From positions 253,001-317,000 of the forward strand of contig CM055096.1 in assembly GCA_029204225.1 (NCBI GenBank): a stretch of DNA of 64,000 nt, in the 5' to 3' direction. The position numbers were made by a program, and so were the translations under genes. The notes under the pieces are model-generated. The model did not search any database and had not been told where the DNA came from. It was given only the letters and a program-made list of their open reading frames with translations. Shown piece after piece: positions 53,819 to 64,000 of this stretch. The stretch is from Diphasiastrum complanatum (Eukaryota > Streptophyta > Lycopodiopsida > Lycopodiales > Lycopodiaceae). Position 1 is the stretch's first letter. Each line of letters begins with the position of its first letter.

Positions 53819-54518
53819 ATGGCCAGGACTAAATCCACCGCCCGTGCCATCACCACTGTACAACCATCCCATGTATTCATGTTTTAAAATCAAATGTATC
53901 GTCATAGCATAAATAAAATTTCTATCATAATATTACTAATTTTCGTTCTCTATATGCAATGTGTACAGCAGAATGACGCTTTTAGTTGTGCATGGTTCGT
54001 CCTGTCAAATACAAAGCTATTTTTTGAATGGTATAATTTACAAACTGATGTAGATATTGAAAAGGTAATATTCTATTCATTTGTAGTTCATTTCATTCTG
54101 ATTCATATTTTATTACTGTCATTGTTTGTAATTTGCTGATTCTCGTGTTTTGCGATGACAGTTCACTCTTGAGCCGTATACTCCTGATGATGTATATAGA
54201 TTTCGGCAAGAGTTGATCAGAACCTTTGCCCAGTACGGTGTAAGCGTTGCACCTGCAATCGAGGGCCCTCAAAAGGAATCTGCTCCTGCCTTAACAGCCT
54301 TTCAGGTTGTTCAGGATGCAGATCTTATTTTATATGATAAAAAAGGAATAAAAGTCCTTCCTAATACAGAGGAAGGCAATTTTGTAGCAGATATTCCTCT
54401 TGTCTTAAAAGGCATTGAGGCCCTTCCCGAAACAGAGGAGGGGGAGATTGTAGAAGGAGCTGTTTCTTTATCAGTTCCTAATACTGATATAGAAAATATA
54501 GAAAAATTGATTGAATAG
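53819..54518 (+). CDS. Three-exon gene with histone-H3-tail-like N-terminus, 168 aa predicted
   Basis: Predicted join 53819-53872, 53969-54064, 54162-54518, with introns of 96 and 97 bp (GT-AG, both phase 0). Exon 1 encodes MARTKSTARAITTVQPSH; ARTKSTAR matches the H3 tail ARTKQTAR at seven of eight residues, but no histone fold follows. Exon 2 is NDAFSCAWFVLSNTKLFFEW. Exon 3 has FTLEPYTPDDVYRFRQEL, then two acidic repeats (KGIKVLPNTEEGNFVADI and KGIEALPETEEGEIVEGA) and a TAG stop. Without splicing, exon 1 stops after MFMF-like codons, so the call depends on the introns. A TATA box lies about 310 bp upstream. An A-tract lies at 54545-54557 downstream. Unknown family. Confidence 0.5.
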
Positions 54519-54605
54519 AGATCTATATGTAAATAGAGAGACATAAAAAAAAAAAACAATCATTTTACTTGTAAACAACCCGTTTATGGGTTTTTTCTAT
54601 TGATA

Positions 54606-55985
54606 TCACAATAGATTCTTACGATCAGCTTGTGTCCATAGTCTAATAATGGAATGCAATTTTTCTATAATGATAAAAAGACATGATGATTGGCATGTAT
54701 TTGTTGATAGTGAATCTCTATGTTCTTCCATAAGTTGGATTGTTTCGTCAATATCTCTGCATTTGATCTCAAGCGCATGTCTTTTACGTACCTACATAAA
54801 ACTAAAACAAAGTTAGTTAGAATTAGTACAGAAATCGTATTAGAAAGTTTTGATTGAAACTATTCATAAAAGGTCGAGTGTTTACAGTTACTTACGAGTT
54901 TACCATTGAAAATGAATCTAAAGTCCGAAAATACATCATCTTGTACGAGCAATAGTTCCCGCCGGATGTAGTTTAGACTCCAATCTTCTTCCACCTCAAC
55001 ACATGTCAAAACGGCATCATTGTATATAATTTCAATATTTTTTCTTTTTGAATGTCCACTGGTTTCCAAGTCTTGATCGAGTGGCACCCATTTACCTTTT
55101 TTTTTTTTTTCCATATTTGATAATGGAAGCATAAACTTAACATTTGTTTTTCAATTTGATAACGGAGGCACATGAAAGACATTTTAATTCTGCATTCTAT
55201 TTTTCCATCTGATCTTTTGTCCCAGCCTTCATCCATAAGTTCAGATAATAAACTATCTGATAACTTTTTGCATACAAACATCGTTGAGGTTTTGTGAACA
55301 TTGACACTTGAAAAGAAATCCACAAATATATTCAAGGAAATAAACCAACTCAATCTGACTGTTTTTGATCCCGTGCTCATTTTTAATGAATTTTTTACAT
55401 CATTATATATCTTGCAACGAAATGAGAAACTATAGCAGTTGGTGCAATCCATTTATCACTTTCAAAACTAGGTAATGGAATTGGTACTATTTGTCCAAAA
55501 TTTTCTTTTGTATCAGGAATGTACATTGATTCATAAAAAAAGATTCCACTATCAACTAGGTCTTTTGCAGTTCTACCTCGATATTGCAGCTGTCCAATAT
55601 CAGTGTAAATAACATCTAACACACCTGCTAAAGATCCACTCGGCCAGCTTCCTTGATGGCGCCATTCGTAATTTGCATGCAAAAATCTGAAACAATAAAC
55701 TATGAATCTGAAAATTTGCGTAGACAAAAAGCCATGAATCTGAGAAAAAGTGTTGGCAAAAATTTGAAACACTGATCTATTTGGCGCCACAAATCAACTC
55801 TGGTTATCCCTATTAACCATGGTTTGACAATGCATATACATTAATGGTACATCGATTTTCTCTTCTCAACCATCCGTCATATTCATTTTCAATATTTTTG
55901 GGTCCCTTAGGGCAGTGATGAGCTGGAAGGGCATGCCGCATCAACCAATAGCATTTCCACATGCTGCCCGATGAAACAACAATAT
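54606..55985 (-). pseudogene. Gene copy B: unrecognised multi-exon gene, better preserved C-terminal part
   Basis: The minus strand reads SSGSMWKCYWLMRHALPAHH (about 55980-55810); an exon starting near 55686 after a TTTCAG acceptor with EWRHQGSWPSGSLAGVLDVI, QYRGRTAKDLVDSGIFFYES and GQIVPIPLPSFESDKWIAPT; then a frame change (TA dinucleotide expansion at FVARYI) to STGSKTVRLSWFISLNIF, SDSLLSELMDEGWDKRSDG and KIECRI; a second frame change beside a short duplication; then KGKWVPLDQDLETSG, VEVEEDWSLNYIRREL and DFRFIFNGKL. Intron 54792-54895 (GTAAGT...TAG) joins in phase to a last exon 54606-54791 (VRKRHALEIKCRDIDETIQL, stop TGA). Homologous to copy A. The frame changes suggest a pseudogene, although a missed intron is possible. 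Confidence 0.62.
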
Positions 55986-56021
55986 ATTTGAAAAGTTTTT
56001 ATTTTATTTATTTGAAAAATT

Positions 56022-56146
56022 CTACGTTACGTAGAACCCCGAAGCTAAGGTTTCAATTGGTCCACATGGCAATGAAAATACAAAAATGAAATAAAAAAGC
56101 ATCTTTTTCAAAGGCCCTTGTCGAGCTCTAAGTTTCTCTAATGGAG
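56022..56146. mobile_element. Partial MITE related to 50193-50560
   Basis: Shares CTACGTTACGTAGA, AATTGGTCCAYATG and the terminal AAGGSYCTT...CTCTAATGG end. Only the right ~125 bp is recognisable. It lies just beyond gene B on its 5' side. Confidence 0.55.
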
Positions 56147-56151
56147 ATCTA

Positions 56152-56446
56152 CTTGCAAATCTTCTAAAAGTCAAAATTCGCCTACTTCAGCTTATTCCAC
56201 ACATGTGAGCTGTCCTCTACACATGTGATATGACACCTAACCAAAGGATGTGGCTCATGCAATCAATAGATTGATGCCATGTGTCATATGTCTGGAAAAC
56301 TATTTTTTGGCCTTTTTAGCCACTAGAACTTGAATTAATTCATATGTACATCCTATATGATTATGGTACATAACAAGTACACTATTTTCACATGTGGGAA
56401 CAGGCTCCACACATGTGTAATCATCCTATATACAAGACTTTTGGCC
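56152..56446 (-). repeat. C2 LTR fragment, minus orientation
   Basis: The reverse complement reads GGCCAAAAGTCTTGTATATA, ACACATGTGTGGAGCCTGTTC and CCACATGTGAAAATAGTG, matching the C2 LTRs at 19147, 27773 and 35961. Both ends are truncated. Confidence 0.75.
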
Positions 56447-56589
56447 TCAAAGCTGCTTCCAGAGCTTTTTCCCTTCCCCCTCCCACTTTTAACCCCTCAT
56501 CCTATTCCACTGTTAATTTTTCTGAGACATTTATTTTCACTTACCCTATTTTTTCATCTTCCCTCTCTCCACCACCTCCTAACAAAATA

Positions 56590-57700
56590 ATGGGCCCATC
56601 AAAAGGTCCAGCTGACACATACAAAGCAACAACTCCGCTCCCCCGGTGCGGTGTATAATTTGTTAAACCCACCTCGTCCTAAACTTGTCATCCCTGCACC
56701 TCTCTCTCCAGATCACTCTATCCCTGACCTCCCAGAAGTTAACACCGACATTGGGAGTGATGACGATTTCCTGGCAGATCCACCAGAAACAAGAAGATTC
56801 TCGCCCAGGCAAGACACGGGTGCAGCTGAGCCATCAACGAGCGAGCGAGCCAAGGACAAAGATACGGATACCAAGGCCCTAGATGATTACCTGGTGAGGC
56901 CACCACAACCACATAGGGCAACTTCTCCTACTAGGCCCAAGAGCAAGATGGCTGATACAAAAGAGTAAGAGAAATTTGAAAGGAAATACCCTCTCAACAT
57001 GAGGGGAGGCAAAGAGGAGATAGATCAAAGCCAATACTCCACCAGGGCTGAGATCATTGTGGCATTACAACCGCAACCTGAATGGCAAAACAAAATCCTA
57101 AAGGATAGCAGGTGGCTCCAAGAGTACCTGAAGGCACCAACATGGAAGCGAATAGATCCATTCTACATGCCGCTAAAACACAGAAATCCATGGCCGACAG
57201 AAAAGCCACGGGTCGAGGTGGTGAACTGGCCAGTGATTCTGGGAATTTCAGAGAGAATCTCCCCAGATGACCCGAGGCTACAGTTGCTAGATTGCGGGCA
57301 CAAATACAAAACAAGTGCCGATCTATGCGTGCAAGAAAGTGCAGAATACTACCGATCTATGGCCTTTCTGCAGCAAGAATGTTTCTGGGATCGTGGTTTG
57401 GAACCGATTAAGATCAATCCCAATGTAGTTCTCCAATCAGAGGAAGACCATTAGATGATGGCATGGCTATACTATAGAGTGGCCTTCATGTCATCACGAT
57501 ACGTCACCATGGTGGAAGACTGGCAGGAGATGGGCTTCATCGAAAAGATACGAGAGTATATGGGGCCATTAAACTACGGAAGTAAGCTTCGCTTCCAAGT
57601 ATTTGAAGCCCTGGGACGAAAGATGAGCGAGCGAAAACAAACAGCAAGACGACGAGGCGAGCAGGACTCACAAGAGGTTCTCAAGAGGGCTGGAATGTAG
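56590..57700 (+). pseudogene. G4 terminal ORF (post-pol type), gypsy
   Basis: ATG at 56590 (MGPSKGPADTYKATTPLP), a frameshift near 56655, then a Pro/Asp-rich linker (NTDIGSDDDFLADPPETRRF), TAA at 56966, TRAEIIVALQPQPEWQNKIL, KHRNPWPTEKPRVEVVNWPV, a TAG at 57452, WLYYRVAFMSSRYVTMVEDW and a basic C-terminus (KMSERKQTARRRGEQ). The order ALQPQxEW, NWPxI, YYRxAF, W...I matches the C-terminal domain of the G1 post-pol ORF. It is followed after ~155 bp by an LTR. Upstream pol is absent (C2 LTR debris instead). Function unknown. Confidence 0.65.
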
Positions 57701-57856
57701 CGGCCATTGAGAGACCTTCATTTTTGAGAAATAGTTTTGTAGATAATAAGCACCTGGTTTTACAGAAGCGAACGAAGATCCACGCTTTTCCAAGTGCCAG
57801 GTGGAACGACATCACCTATGTTGCAGTGGGTCCTGCAACATATTAGAGGTGGATAA

Positions 57857-58527
57857 TGTTAGCAGATTCTAGGGAATCCCCAGATGTCGAGCCAAGTTGA
57901 AGACCCAGATTATTCTCACCCATGACCGAGGAGGTCTCAGAAGGAGGAGAGCAGAGGAAGACTGAGAGCCGAGCATGAGAGCCGAGGATTACTAGCTAGA
58001 GTGACAATTATTATTCATGGTGAATCCCAGAGAAGGAACGACCATGTAGGAGCTAGTAATATTTCGTAGGCATTGTAAATAAGCATAGACCCTTTTAAAT
58101 AATTTAGAGTGAGCCACCTTTTGATGGTGACCTCTAGGGAAGGGCAAATTCCACTTGTATTTTCCAAATTAGTGGAATTGCCACTTGGGCTCCACATGGG
58201 TAACCTTCTTGTTTATTTAAGGGGCCCCCTCTCTTGTGAGGGAGCTTTGATTGTATTGCCAATTGCTCTTGAGTGAATAAAGAAGATCTTCCACGAGTTC
58301 TTGATGATTGTAAAGCTCCTTGTTCATGGCAATCTTCTTGAGTGAAATTTCTATGAGCATGTTCTGATTTCCTTTTGTGTTTGTGGATTAATTAGATTTC
58401 TTGCTTACTCTCTTGCTTGTGGAATGTAGATTTGGATTAACTTTCTTGTTTCTTGAATTTGTAGTTTCAGCATGCAGGTAAACTATAGAGGCTGAGATTG
58501 TGGATCTGATTTGCATACCTTCTAACA
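57857..58527 (+). repeat. G4 3' LTR
   Basis: 671 bp bounded by TGTTAG and CTAACA. A purine-rich AGAGGTGGATAA precedes it. TTTATTTAAGG at about 58212-58222 is a TATA candidate, and AATAAAG near 58278 is a polyadenylation-type signal. Confidence 0.7.
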
Positions 58528-60160
58528 ATCCCATCCTTGATTGTTCTTGGGCATTCCAAGCATCAAGAAATGGGTGTTTCTTGATCCTTGGGCTGCTAGA
58601 GTGCTGTTAGGAAACTAGTTTTCTTGTTTCTTGTTTCTTCTGAGTAGCTTAATCTTGTCATTGCTTTGTTCCCTGATTTAGGTAGATAGATTGTAGATTT
58701 TCTCCCTGATTCAGAACGTTGATCTATACTGAGCTAGGACTGGTTGCATGGCTTATATATGCATGTAGTTGAGTAATGTATCTGTCTCTCCCCGCTGACA
58801 GGCTGGGAATACACATTGTAATCTGAGAAACACTTTTGCTTGGAAACCATTCTAACAAGAAGACCAAACCGTAAAGAACTGTAACCAACGGAAGTAACAA
58901 AAAGAAGAAGAACAAACGATAAAGAACCGTGTTCACAGATTCAGTGAGAATCTGTGAACAGTATGCCATTGTGCTCTTGCCTTAGATTTTTCAAGTAATC
59001 TGTTCATTGATCAATCTTGTGCAATCACAACACCTCATTAAGATCCTGTAAGATGTGTGGTGAAGTTCACACATGCTAAAAACTTCACATTTATGATCCT
59101 TGTTCCTATTTATTTTATTTTGTGTTTTATTTTTATTTTATTTTTAATTAGATTTAATTTGTAAATTTTATTTTTGAATCTCAGTTTATTAAAATTATGA
59201 AGGATTATAAAACAACCCCCAAATTGACTGCCAATCTAAGGAAATTCTAATGGAAGTCGTTCTATACCACAATTATAGTTCAAGCTCAATTGGGTATGGA
59301 GTCAAAAATAAGGCCTGTCATGATCACCGGCACTTTCAATGGCAATTGGCAAGGCAAATTCCTAACGGTCTACAGAAACTTTTCAGATAGCCTCAAGAAC
59401 TGTGAAATGGACAAGAGATTACACGTGTAAGCTCTGGCTTTTGAGATGCCGATGAGACGTACAAGCATGACTCGTATATAAACTGAAATTCACTTAACGA
59501 GTGAGGTATAATAGGTTTAGATTTTGATTAGCCATAATCCGGACAACGATGATCAACCAAGAAAAGGGTTGTTGGTGGGGTTTTTAATCGAACCTGCATT
59601 CAGGTTATTGACTTAAGAGATTAACTTGAGAAAATCAGCTCTTTTGAAGTTATGAATAATGCTCCTTTATAATTCACCACCCCAATACTTTGAGATTGTT
59701 ATAGCTTAGCTATTTTATCAACCTACACTGTAACTAACTCATGCTCAGTATATATATAAATATAATAAATTAGGATCACTAAATACCCAAGCATAAGAAT
59801 ATGGAGTGGTCACAATGCAGGAGTATAGGGAAGGGGATGGCAGTAGACAATAGGTAAAGGGCTTGCCCAAAAAAAATGGCACGAGGCGGAGATAGGAAGA
59901 ATAGGCCGCAAGACCACCCCATACGAAGCTAGACTGGCCTTGCACAAACAGGGGGCAAGGCAATGCACAAACATGCAAATTGCACATAGCCCAACTCTAT
60001 ACAAATAAAGGGCGATTTCCAAATGAATAAGTAGATTTCAGTGAAACGACTTGCAAGTAGGCAAATTGCTCAAGGGGGAATGAACTACAATGATAGATCC
60101 TTTTCTCACAAGCCAACTACTACTCTCACCCCACTGTCACTAACAAATATAGGGTAATTA
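58528..60160. other. Intergenic, no supported gene
   Basis: AT-rich, no convincing coding frame on either strand. A perfect hairpin GTTCACAGATTC/GAATCTGTGAAC with a 5-nt loop lies at 58931-58959. A TTTTATTTT-rich stretch lies at 59105-59180. Nothing else is recognised. Confidence 0.5.
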
Positions 60161-60229
60161 ACCTTGGACATAATTATGCAAATCCAAAAGCCTTTGGGGA
60201 CAGCCATGCAACTTCAAGAAATGCATGAA

Positions 60230-61080
60230 GAAATGCATGAAGACCTTTGGAAAAAAAGGGCAAGCATTGGCCTGAGGCAGGGTCGCGGATCAGTCAAGCA
60301 GGGCACAGGGCACGAGACAGCCCGTAAGATGGGCGCAACCTGTAGGAAAGGAGGCCTCAGGGCAGGGTGGAAGGCACACCTTCTTCCCACACAGGCAGCG
60401 AAGAGAAGAGGGCACAGAAGGTCAGGGAGGCGAGGCTGAGTCCTCGCAAATCAGGTGGGAAGGAGCGTAGGCACAGCAGGGTCAGGTGACAGGTTTAGGT
60501 GAGGGAAAGAGGCCGCAGGAGGACACAGGCAAGCAGATCCGGATGTGAGGAGATCACAGGTAGAAAGGTCAAGGCATGAAGGGAGATATGGAGCGAACAG
60601 GGAGCGGGCCACCGTAGGAGGAGGTAAGGAGCGAGCACAATGGTCGCAGGTCAGGAGTAGATCGGATAGGGAAAGAAGGCTTGGCCAGGCAGCAAGGGTC
60701 TGGCACAGGCAGATCACAGATCAAGGAACGAAGAGCCAGGGGAAAAGGATTGGGAGAGAGCGAGGAGTAGAGAAAGGAGGGCGCAGGCGAGTTTCAGTAG
60801 GAAACGTGGCCAGGCACAGACCAGGCAAGAGGAAACGGGCCACAGCAGGGCAGCGAAGGGCCAGGCACACAGGCAGGGATCGTGGGTAGCAAATCGCACG
60901 TAAGCAGGGTGGAGCGAGTCACTGATAGCGCAGATTCATAAGGTAGGGACCGAGCCACAGATCAAGAAGAGGTCGCTGATCAGGGAAGGGAATGTTTGGT
61001 TACAGGAAATGAAATGAATACCAAGGTAGCACACAGGCAGGTTATGGAAAGGAGCCACGGCCCTCAACAAGGGAAGAGAT
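60230..61080 (+). other. Purine-rich, T-poor GC-rich tract
   Basis: The plus strand is dominated by G and A (for example GGGCACAGGGCACGAGACAG, GGTCAGGGAGGCGAGG), with short recurring words CAGGCA, GGCACA, AGGTCA and GCAGGG. The composition contrasts sharply with the AT-rich flanks. Open frames here are a by-product of few T residues and do not look like protein. Confidence 0.6.
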
Positions 61081-61991
61081 AGTGCAACGCATTTACATTT
61101 TGGCATAGACAGTCGTTCAAACCAACCATCAACGACTTCTAAAACTTGTCTCTAAGGTTAATTTCAAGCAAAGACAGGTCTGTTAGATAGTAGCGATGGC
61201 CCTCACATACTCAGCAGGCCACAGACAGAAAGGAGGATCCTCAAGTGCCTCATCCATTGAATGGCCTTTTTCAACAAAGGGACTAAACTACAGCAGGTCG
61301 TCAAGAATGTAATGGACCGGCTGTTCCTCTTCTAACGAATCTTCAAGCACAAGGTTTCTAGCTGTCCTCAGATTATCATTTGGATCAAGAATCACAATGG
61401 ATTTCTATTCGAGCAAGGAAATGGCCACACCCTTCTACAAGCAGATTTGAAAGGGCCTGTGGCTTGCTATTGTTCCTTGAATAGATGTTTAGTCTTTCAT
61501 TAGATACAAGGGACCTTCACTATCTTGCATCACTCATTTAACATAAACACTACAACATTCATAACATCAAATAAACATTCTGCCATTCTGGCCACAAAAC
61601 TAAGGCAGAAAAGAAATGTGCAAACATTTATCAGTATAGAAAAATGATATTTAGAACCATGAAGTGCAGAAAACAACAAAGTGCCTACAGCTCCACAGCC
61701 TGCAATCACAAGATTAGATGACTTTCAAATCCTCACAGCCTGCAATCAAGTGTTAGAGGCAGCAAGAGCATAAACTCATAATCCACAAACAATAATCCAA
61801 AGAATAAACACAATGCTATAAATCAACCAACAGATCAATAGCAATAAAATATAAGCAGTTTGCAACAAAGATCCAGCAAAGAAGTTAGAGTGGAAGGCAC
61901 CAGGCAGATCAGCCTCATCTCCTTTCCTCCTCCTTGTCTCTGTGGGATTGAACACAAATTGGAAGTGGAAGAGATGGGAGGCACCAAGCAG
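61081..61991. other. Unassigned sequence
   Basis: No supported gene. TCCACAGCCTGCAATCA and TCACAGCCTGCAATCA form a short imperfect direct repeat near 61690 and 61735. Confidence 0.4.
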
Positions 61992-62063
61992 TGTGGCGGA
62001 AGCTTTTTCTTGTTTCGTGTTCGTCCTCTCTTCTGATTCGCAAACAATTTTCTGTCTTTGAAT
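61992..62063 (-). repeat. C6 LTR end fragment
   Basis: 72 bp starting TGTGGCGGAAGC, nearly identical to 63701-63772 (two substitutions noticed). There is no PBS beside it, so it is only an LTR end fragment. Confidence 0.75.
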
Positions 62064-62219
62064 GCAGTGTCGGTTGTAGTATGGGTTTCGTCGCTGGGAG
62101 CGCAACCTCGCCTTCACCTGCATAGCACACAAAGAGAGAGAAGAGAGAGAAAATGCCTAGGTTGAGAGAGGCTTTGGAGGCCCGAGCACCTTCCCAAAGC
62201 TATTCACACCCAACCTAGG

Positions 62220-62221
<2 letters not shown>

Positions 62222-62271
<50 letters not shown>
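62222..62271 (+). repeat. (GA)n microsatellite
   Basis: About 24 GA units preceded by GGGG. GA/CT-rich stretches occupy the same position in the G1 LTRs, so this is probably an expanded leader tract of the adjacent LTR fragment. Confidence 0.9.
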
Positions 62272-62275
<4 letters not shown>

Positions 62276-62279
62276 AAGT

Positions 62280-62634
62280 GAAACCAGCAAAGTTTTATTA
62301 AGAAAAAGATGGAAGATATAATACAAAGGAAATGGTTCTCTCTTATAGATTTTAGAGGTGAGCCTCTTTCACTCTGATTGGCCACTTCATTGGGACAAGG
62401 ATTCTAATCCAATCCCTTCAAATAAACACAACTTAAATCTAATGGTACTAAGAAAGCACAAGGGCACTCACATGATTCATGTGAATTCTAATTTGGGCCC
62501 TTTTAGCTTTTTTATTTGCAACTTGACTTAGGGCCTCTAATGTCATTTTAGAGTTTTAAGCCCCTAGTCTCTTATTCTTAGGAATTACAACTTGCTACTT
62601 GTGCTCATTGGGTTGGGCTTATACGCGCAGATTC
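62280..62634 (-). repeat. LTR fragment distantly related to the G1 LTR
   Basis: Shares GATTCATGTGARTYC, ATTTGGRCCC, GACTTRGGSCC and GTGCTCATTGGG with 28781-28960 in the same orientation, ending in GGGCTTATACGCGC (G1b: GGACTTATACACGC). It abuts C6 protease at 62634. Confidence 0.6.
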
Positions 62635-63635
62635 ACTGCTCTGTTATTTTCGAGTTCGCGAAAGTTGATCAAGATCTTCTTGTTGCAGGTTATGTGAGAT
62701 GTTGCTCCTGAATCGATGACTACATCGTAGTCGTGTTCAGAGTAGCTTGTCGAAGCTTCGTCAAGTATCGTGAAAGCTTTGTCACCTCTTTCAGCATCCT
62801 TTGATGACTCTGCAACGTTTGTCTTTTCAGCTTTGTTTTTCCTTTTTGGGTTGAATCTGCAGTCGTATGCAGAATGTCTTTCTTCTTGCAATGCATACAA
62901 GGTATTGCTGGATTGAATTAGCATTTGTTGGCCATATGGCCTGGTTTGTGACAATGATCGTAGGAAGAAGATTGTTGATTCGAGGACTTTGTCTTCTCGA
63001 ATCTTGGCTTGTTTTTGTTCTTCTTCCTTCCTTTCGTGAAGAGAGCCTTCTCTTGATCACTGCTTCCCTTTTCTTCGTCTCTCATCAGCGACAAGACTGA
63101 CTGCTTTGTCGAATGTCATATCTGGTAGACTCAGTATGAGCATTCTCAGCGGCTGATAGGACGTCGATAGAGATTTCATGAAGTACATCAGTTGTTGTGG
63201 TGCTGGGACCTAGTGCTCCTGTCCTGATGCAGCGAGTTGAGCGAAGATCGTTCTGATCTTCTCAACGTGCTGATCTAACTGGTTGCCATCCCACCGTATG
63301 GATTGCAGCTGATTGTGAAGGTGCATGACTAAAGCTGCAGTCCTCACTTCATACTTCTGCTTTAATCTTTCCCACGCTGCATGACTGCTTTCGTAGTCTT
63401 CAATCTGCATGAATAGATTTTCATTTATGGACAAAACGATGATTGTCATTGCGCGCTCATCCTTTCTGATCCATTCAGCTCTCCTGGGGTCTCCCTCTGG
63501 AGGCTGCACCTCTGAGAGCTCGGTCACCGACCAGATGCCTTCGCCCTTTAGGAGAGTTTTGATTTTGAATTTCCAGATTCTATAATTTGCACCATCAAGA
63601 CTGATTGCTACTCTGGTCTGGATAGTTGTAGCCAT
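62635..63635 (-). pseudogene. C6 copia gag and protease start, 3' truncated
   Basis: Gag 63210-63635 starts MATTIQTRVAISLDGANY and includes WKFKIKTLLKGEGIWSV. A TAG (63210-63212) and frame changes follow. The zinc knuckle is damaged (YDHCHKPGHMANKC, with Tyr for the first Cys, at about 62920-62965), with CMHCKKK after it. Protease VVIDSGATSHITCNKK is at about 62690-62740. It ends at the LTR fragment near 62634. Confidence 0.82.
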
Positions 63636-63688
63636 ATTGTGTTGTCTGGAAGAATCACTGCTGGGATATTAGTAGTGATAACCTGTAG

Positions 63689-63700
63689 GCTCTGATACCA
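63689..63700 (-). other. C6 primer-binding site, initiator Met tRNA
   Basis: The minus strand reads TGGTATCAGAGC directly beside the LTR end CCGCCACA. Confidence 0.9.
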
Positions 63701-64000
63701 TGTGGCGGAAGCTTTTTCTTGTTTCGTGTTCGTCCTCTCTTCCAATTCGCAAACAATTTTCTGTCTTTGAATTTTCTTTTCGTGCGGAAGCTCTTACGGG
63801 ATCCCAGACACTCGACTACGCATCACAGAACATATTTTATTCTAGCAATCAAGAGACACAACACAAGGCCAAGAGATATACGAAATAGAGTGACTATATT
63901 GTCAGTTTGGTTTTAGAACGAGATCGTCAGTGTCTCGCTCGTTGGCGGAATAACTCTCTGCTCTTTCGCTGTGTTCTGCTTGTTGGCAGACTTTCATGCA
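63701..64000 (-). repeat. C6 5' LTR (partial, runs off the window)
   Basis: It starts at TGTGGCGGAAGC next to the PBS and continues to the window edge. The first 72 bp recur at 61992-62063. Confidence 0.82.

Noticed and set aside
53819-53872. A true histone H3 gene
   Set aside because: Only the first residues resemble H3. The rest of the tail and the histone fold are absent, and unspliced reading stops within a few codons.
58931-58970. Helitron 3' terminus
   Set aside because: The hairpin is not followed by CTRR at the expected distance, and no TC start or Rep/helicase remains were found.
60545-60889. Arg/Gly-rich open frame in the purine-rich tract
   Set aside because: A T-poor composition suppresses stop codons, and the product is low complexity.
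61776-62132. Minus-strand 118-codon frame as a gene
   Set aside because: It runs across the C6 LTR fragment and unassigned flanks and shows no domain.

Overview
This window looks like gene-poor, retrotransposon-dense nuclear DNA from a land plant. The evidence is nested Ty1/copia and Ty3/gypsy LTR elements whose primer-binding sites match plant initiator-Met tRNA (TGGTATCAGAGC) or Asp tRNA (TGGCRYYGTTGCCGGGA type), plant-style GT-AG introns of about 80-105 bp, and no bacterial gene organisation. I cannot name the species. Nearly all recognisable coding sequence is retroelement-derived. I saw no tRNA, rRNA or CRISPR array. Family labels (G1, H, C2 and so on) are mine and local to this window.

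Layout. 1-16556: a gypsy element in + orientation (G1a: gag, protease, RT, RNase H, integrase, then a very long extra ORF before the 3' LTR). It is interrupted at 2281-8872 by an intact-looking, apparently young copia element on the minus strand (Copia-N1). 16557-19404: an LTR remnant and a badly decayed copia element (C2a). 19405-26327: a gypsy element on the minus strand (H) that has lost protease and RT and also carries a post-integrase ORF. 26336-28200: copia fragments. 28201-34335: a second G1 copy in reverse orientation (G1b). 34336-44172: nested copia elements (C2b, C5, and C3 inserted in C5 with a target duplication, with C4a inside). 44173-46232: a third, dead G1 copy (G1c). 46233-49152: chromovirus integrase plus chromodomain remains and LTRs.

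49600-56000 is the non-retroelement island. It holds two homologous copies (A and B, both minus strand) of an unrecognised intron-containing gene. Between them lies a divergent gene pair separated by a tandemly duplicated region crowded with CACGTG/ACACGTGT motifs and hairpin-forming repeats. The plus-strand member begins with a histone-H3-tail-like peptide. 56022-58527 contains a MITE fragment, an LTR fragment and the terminal ORF plus 3' LTR of another gypsy element (G4). 58528-61990 has no gene I can support, apart from a purine-rich, T-poor tract. 61992-64000 is copia C6 (minus) and LTR debris.

Themes. At least three gypsy families (G1, H, G4) carry an ORF between integrase and the 3' LTR, and these ORFs appear related to one another. 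Copia and gypsy LTRs here share a CACRYGTGTG dyad module. Comparing copies within the window shows that several stop codons arose by CAG-to-TAG or CGA-to-TGA change, as expected from long-term cytosine methylation. All alignments were done by eye.
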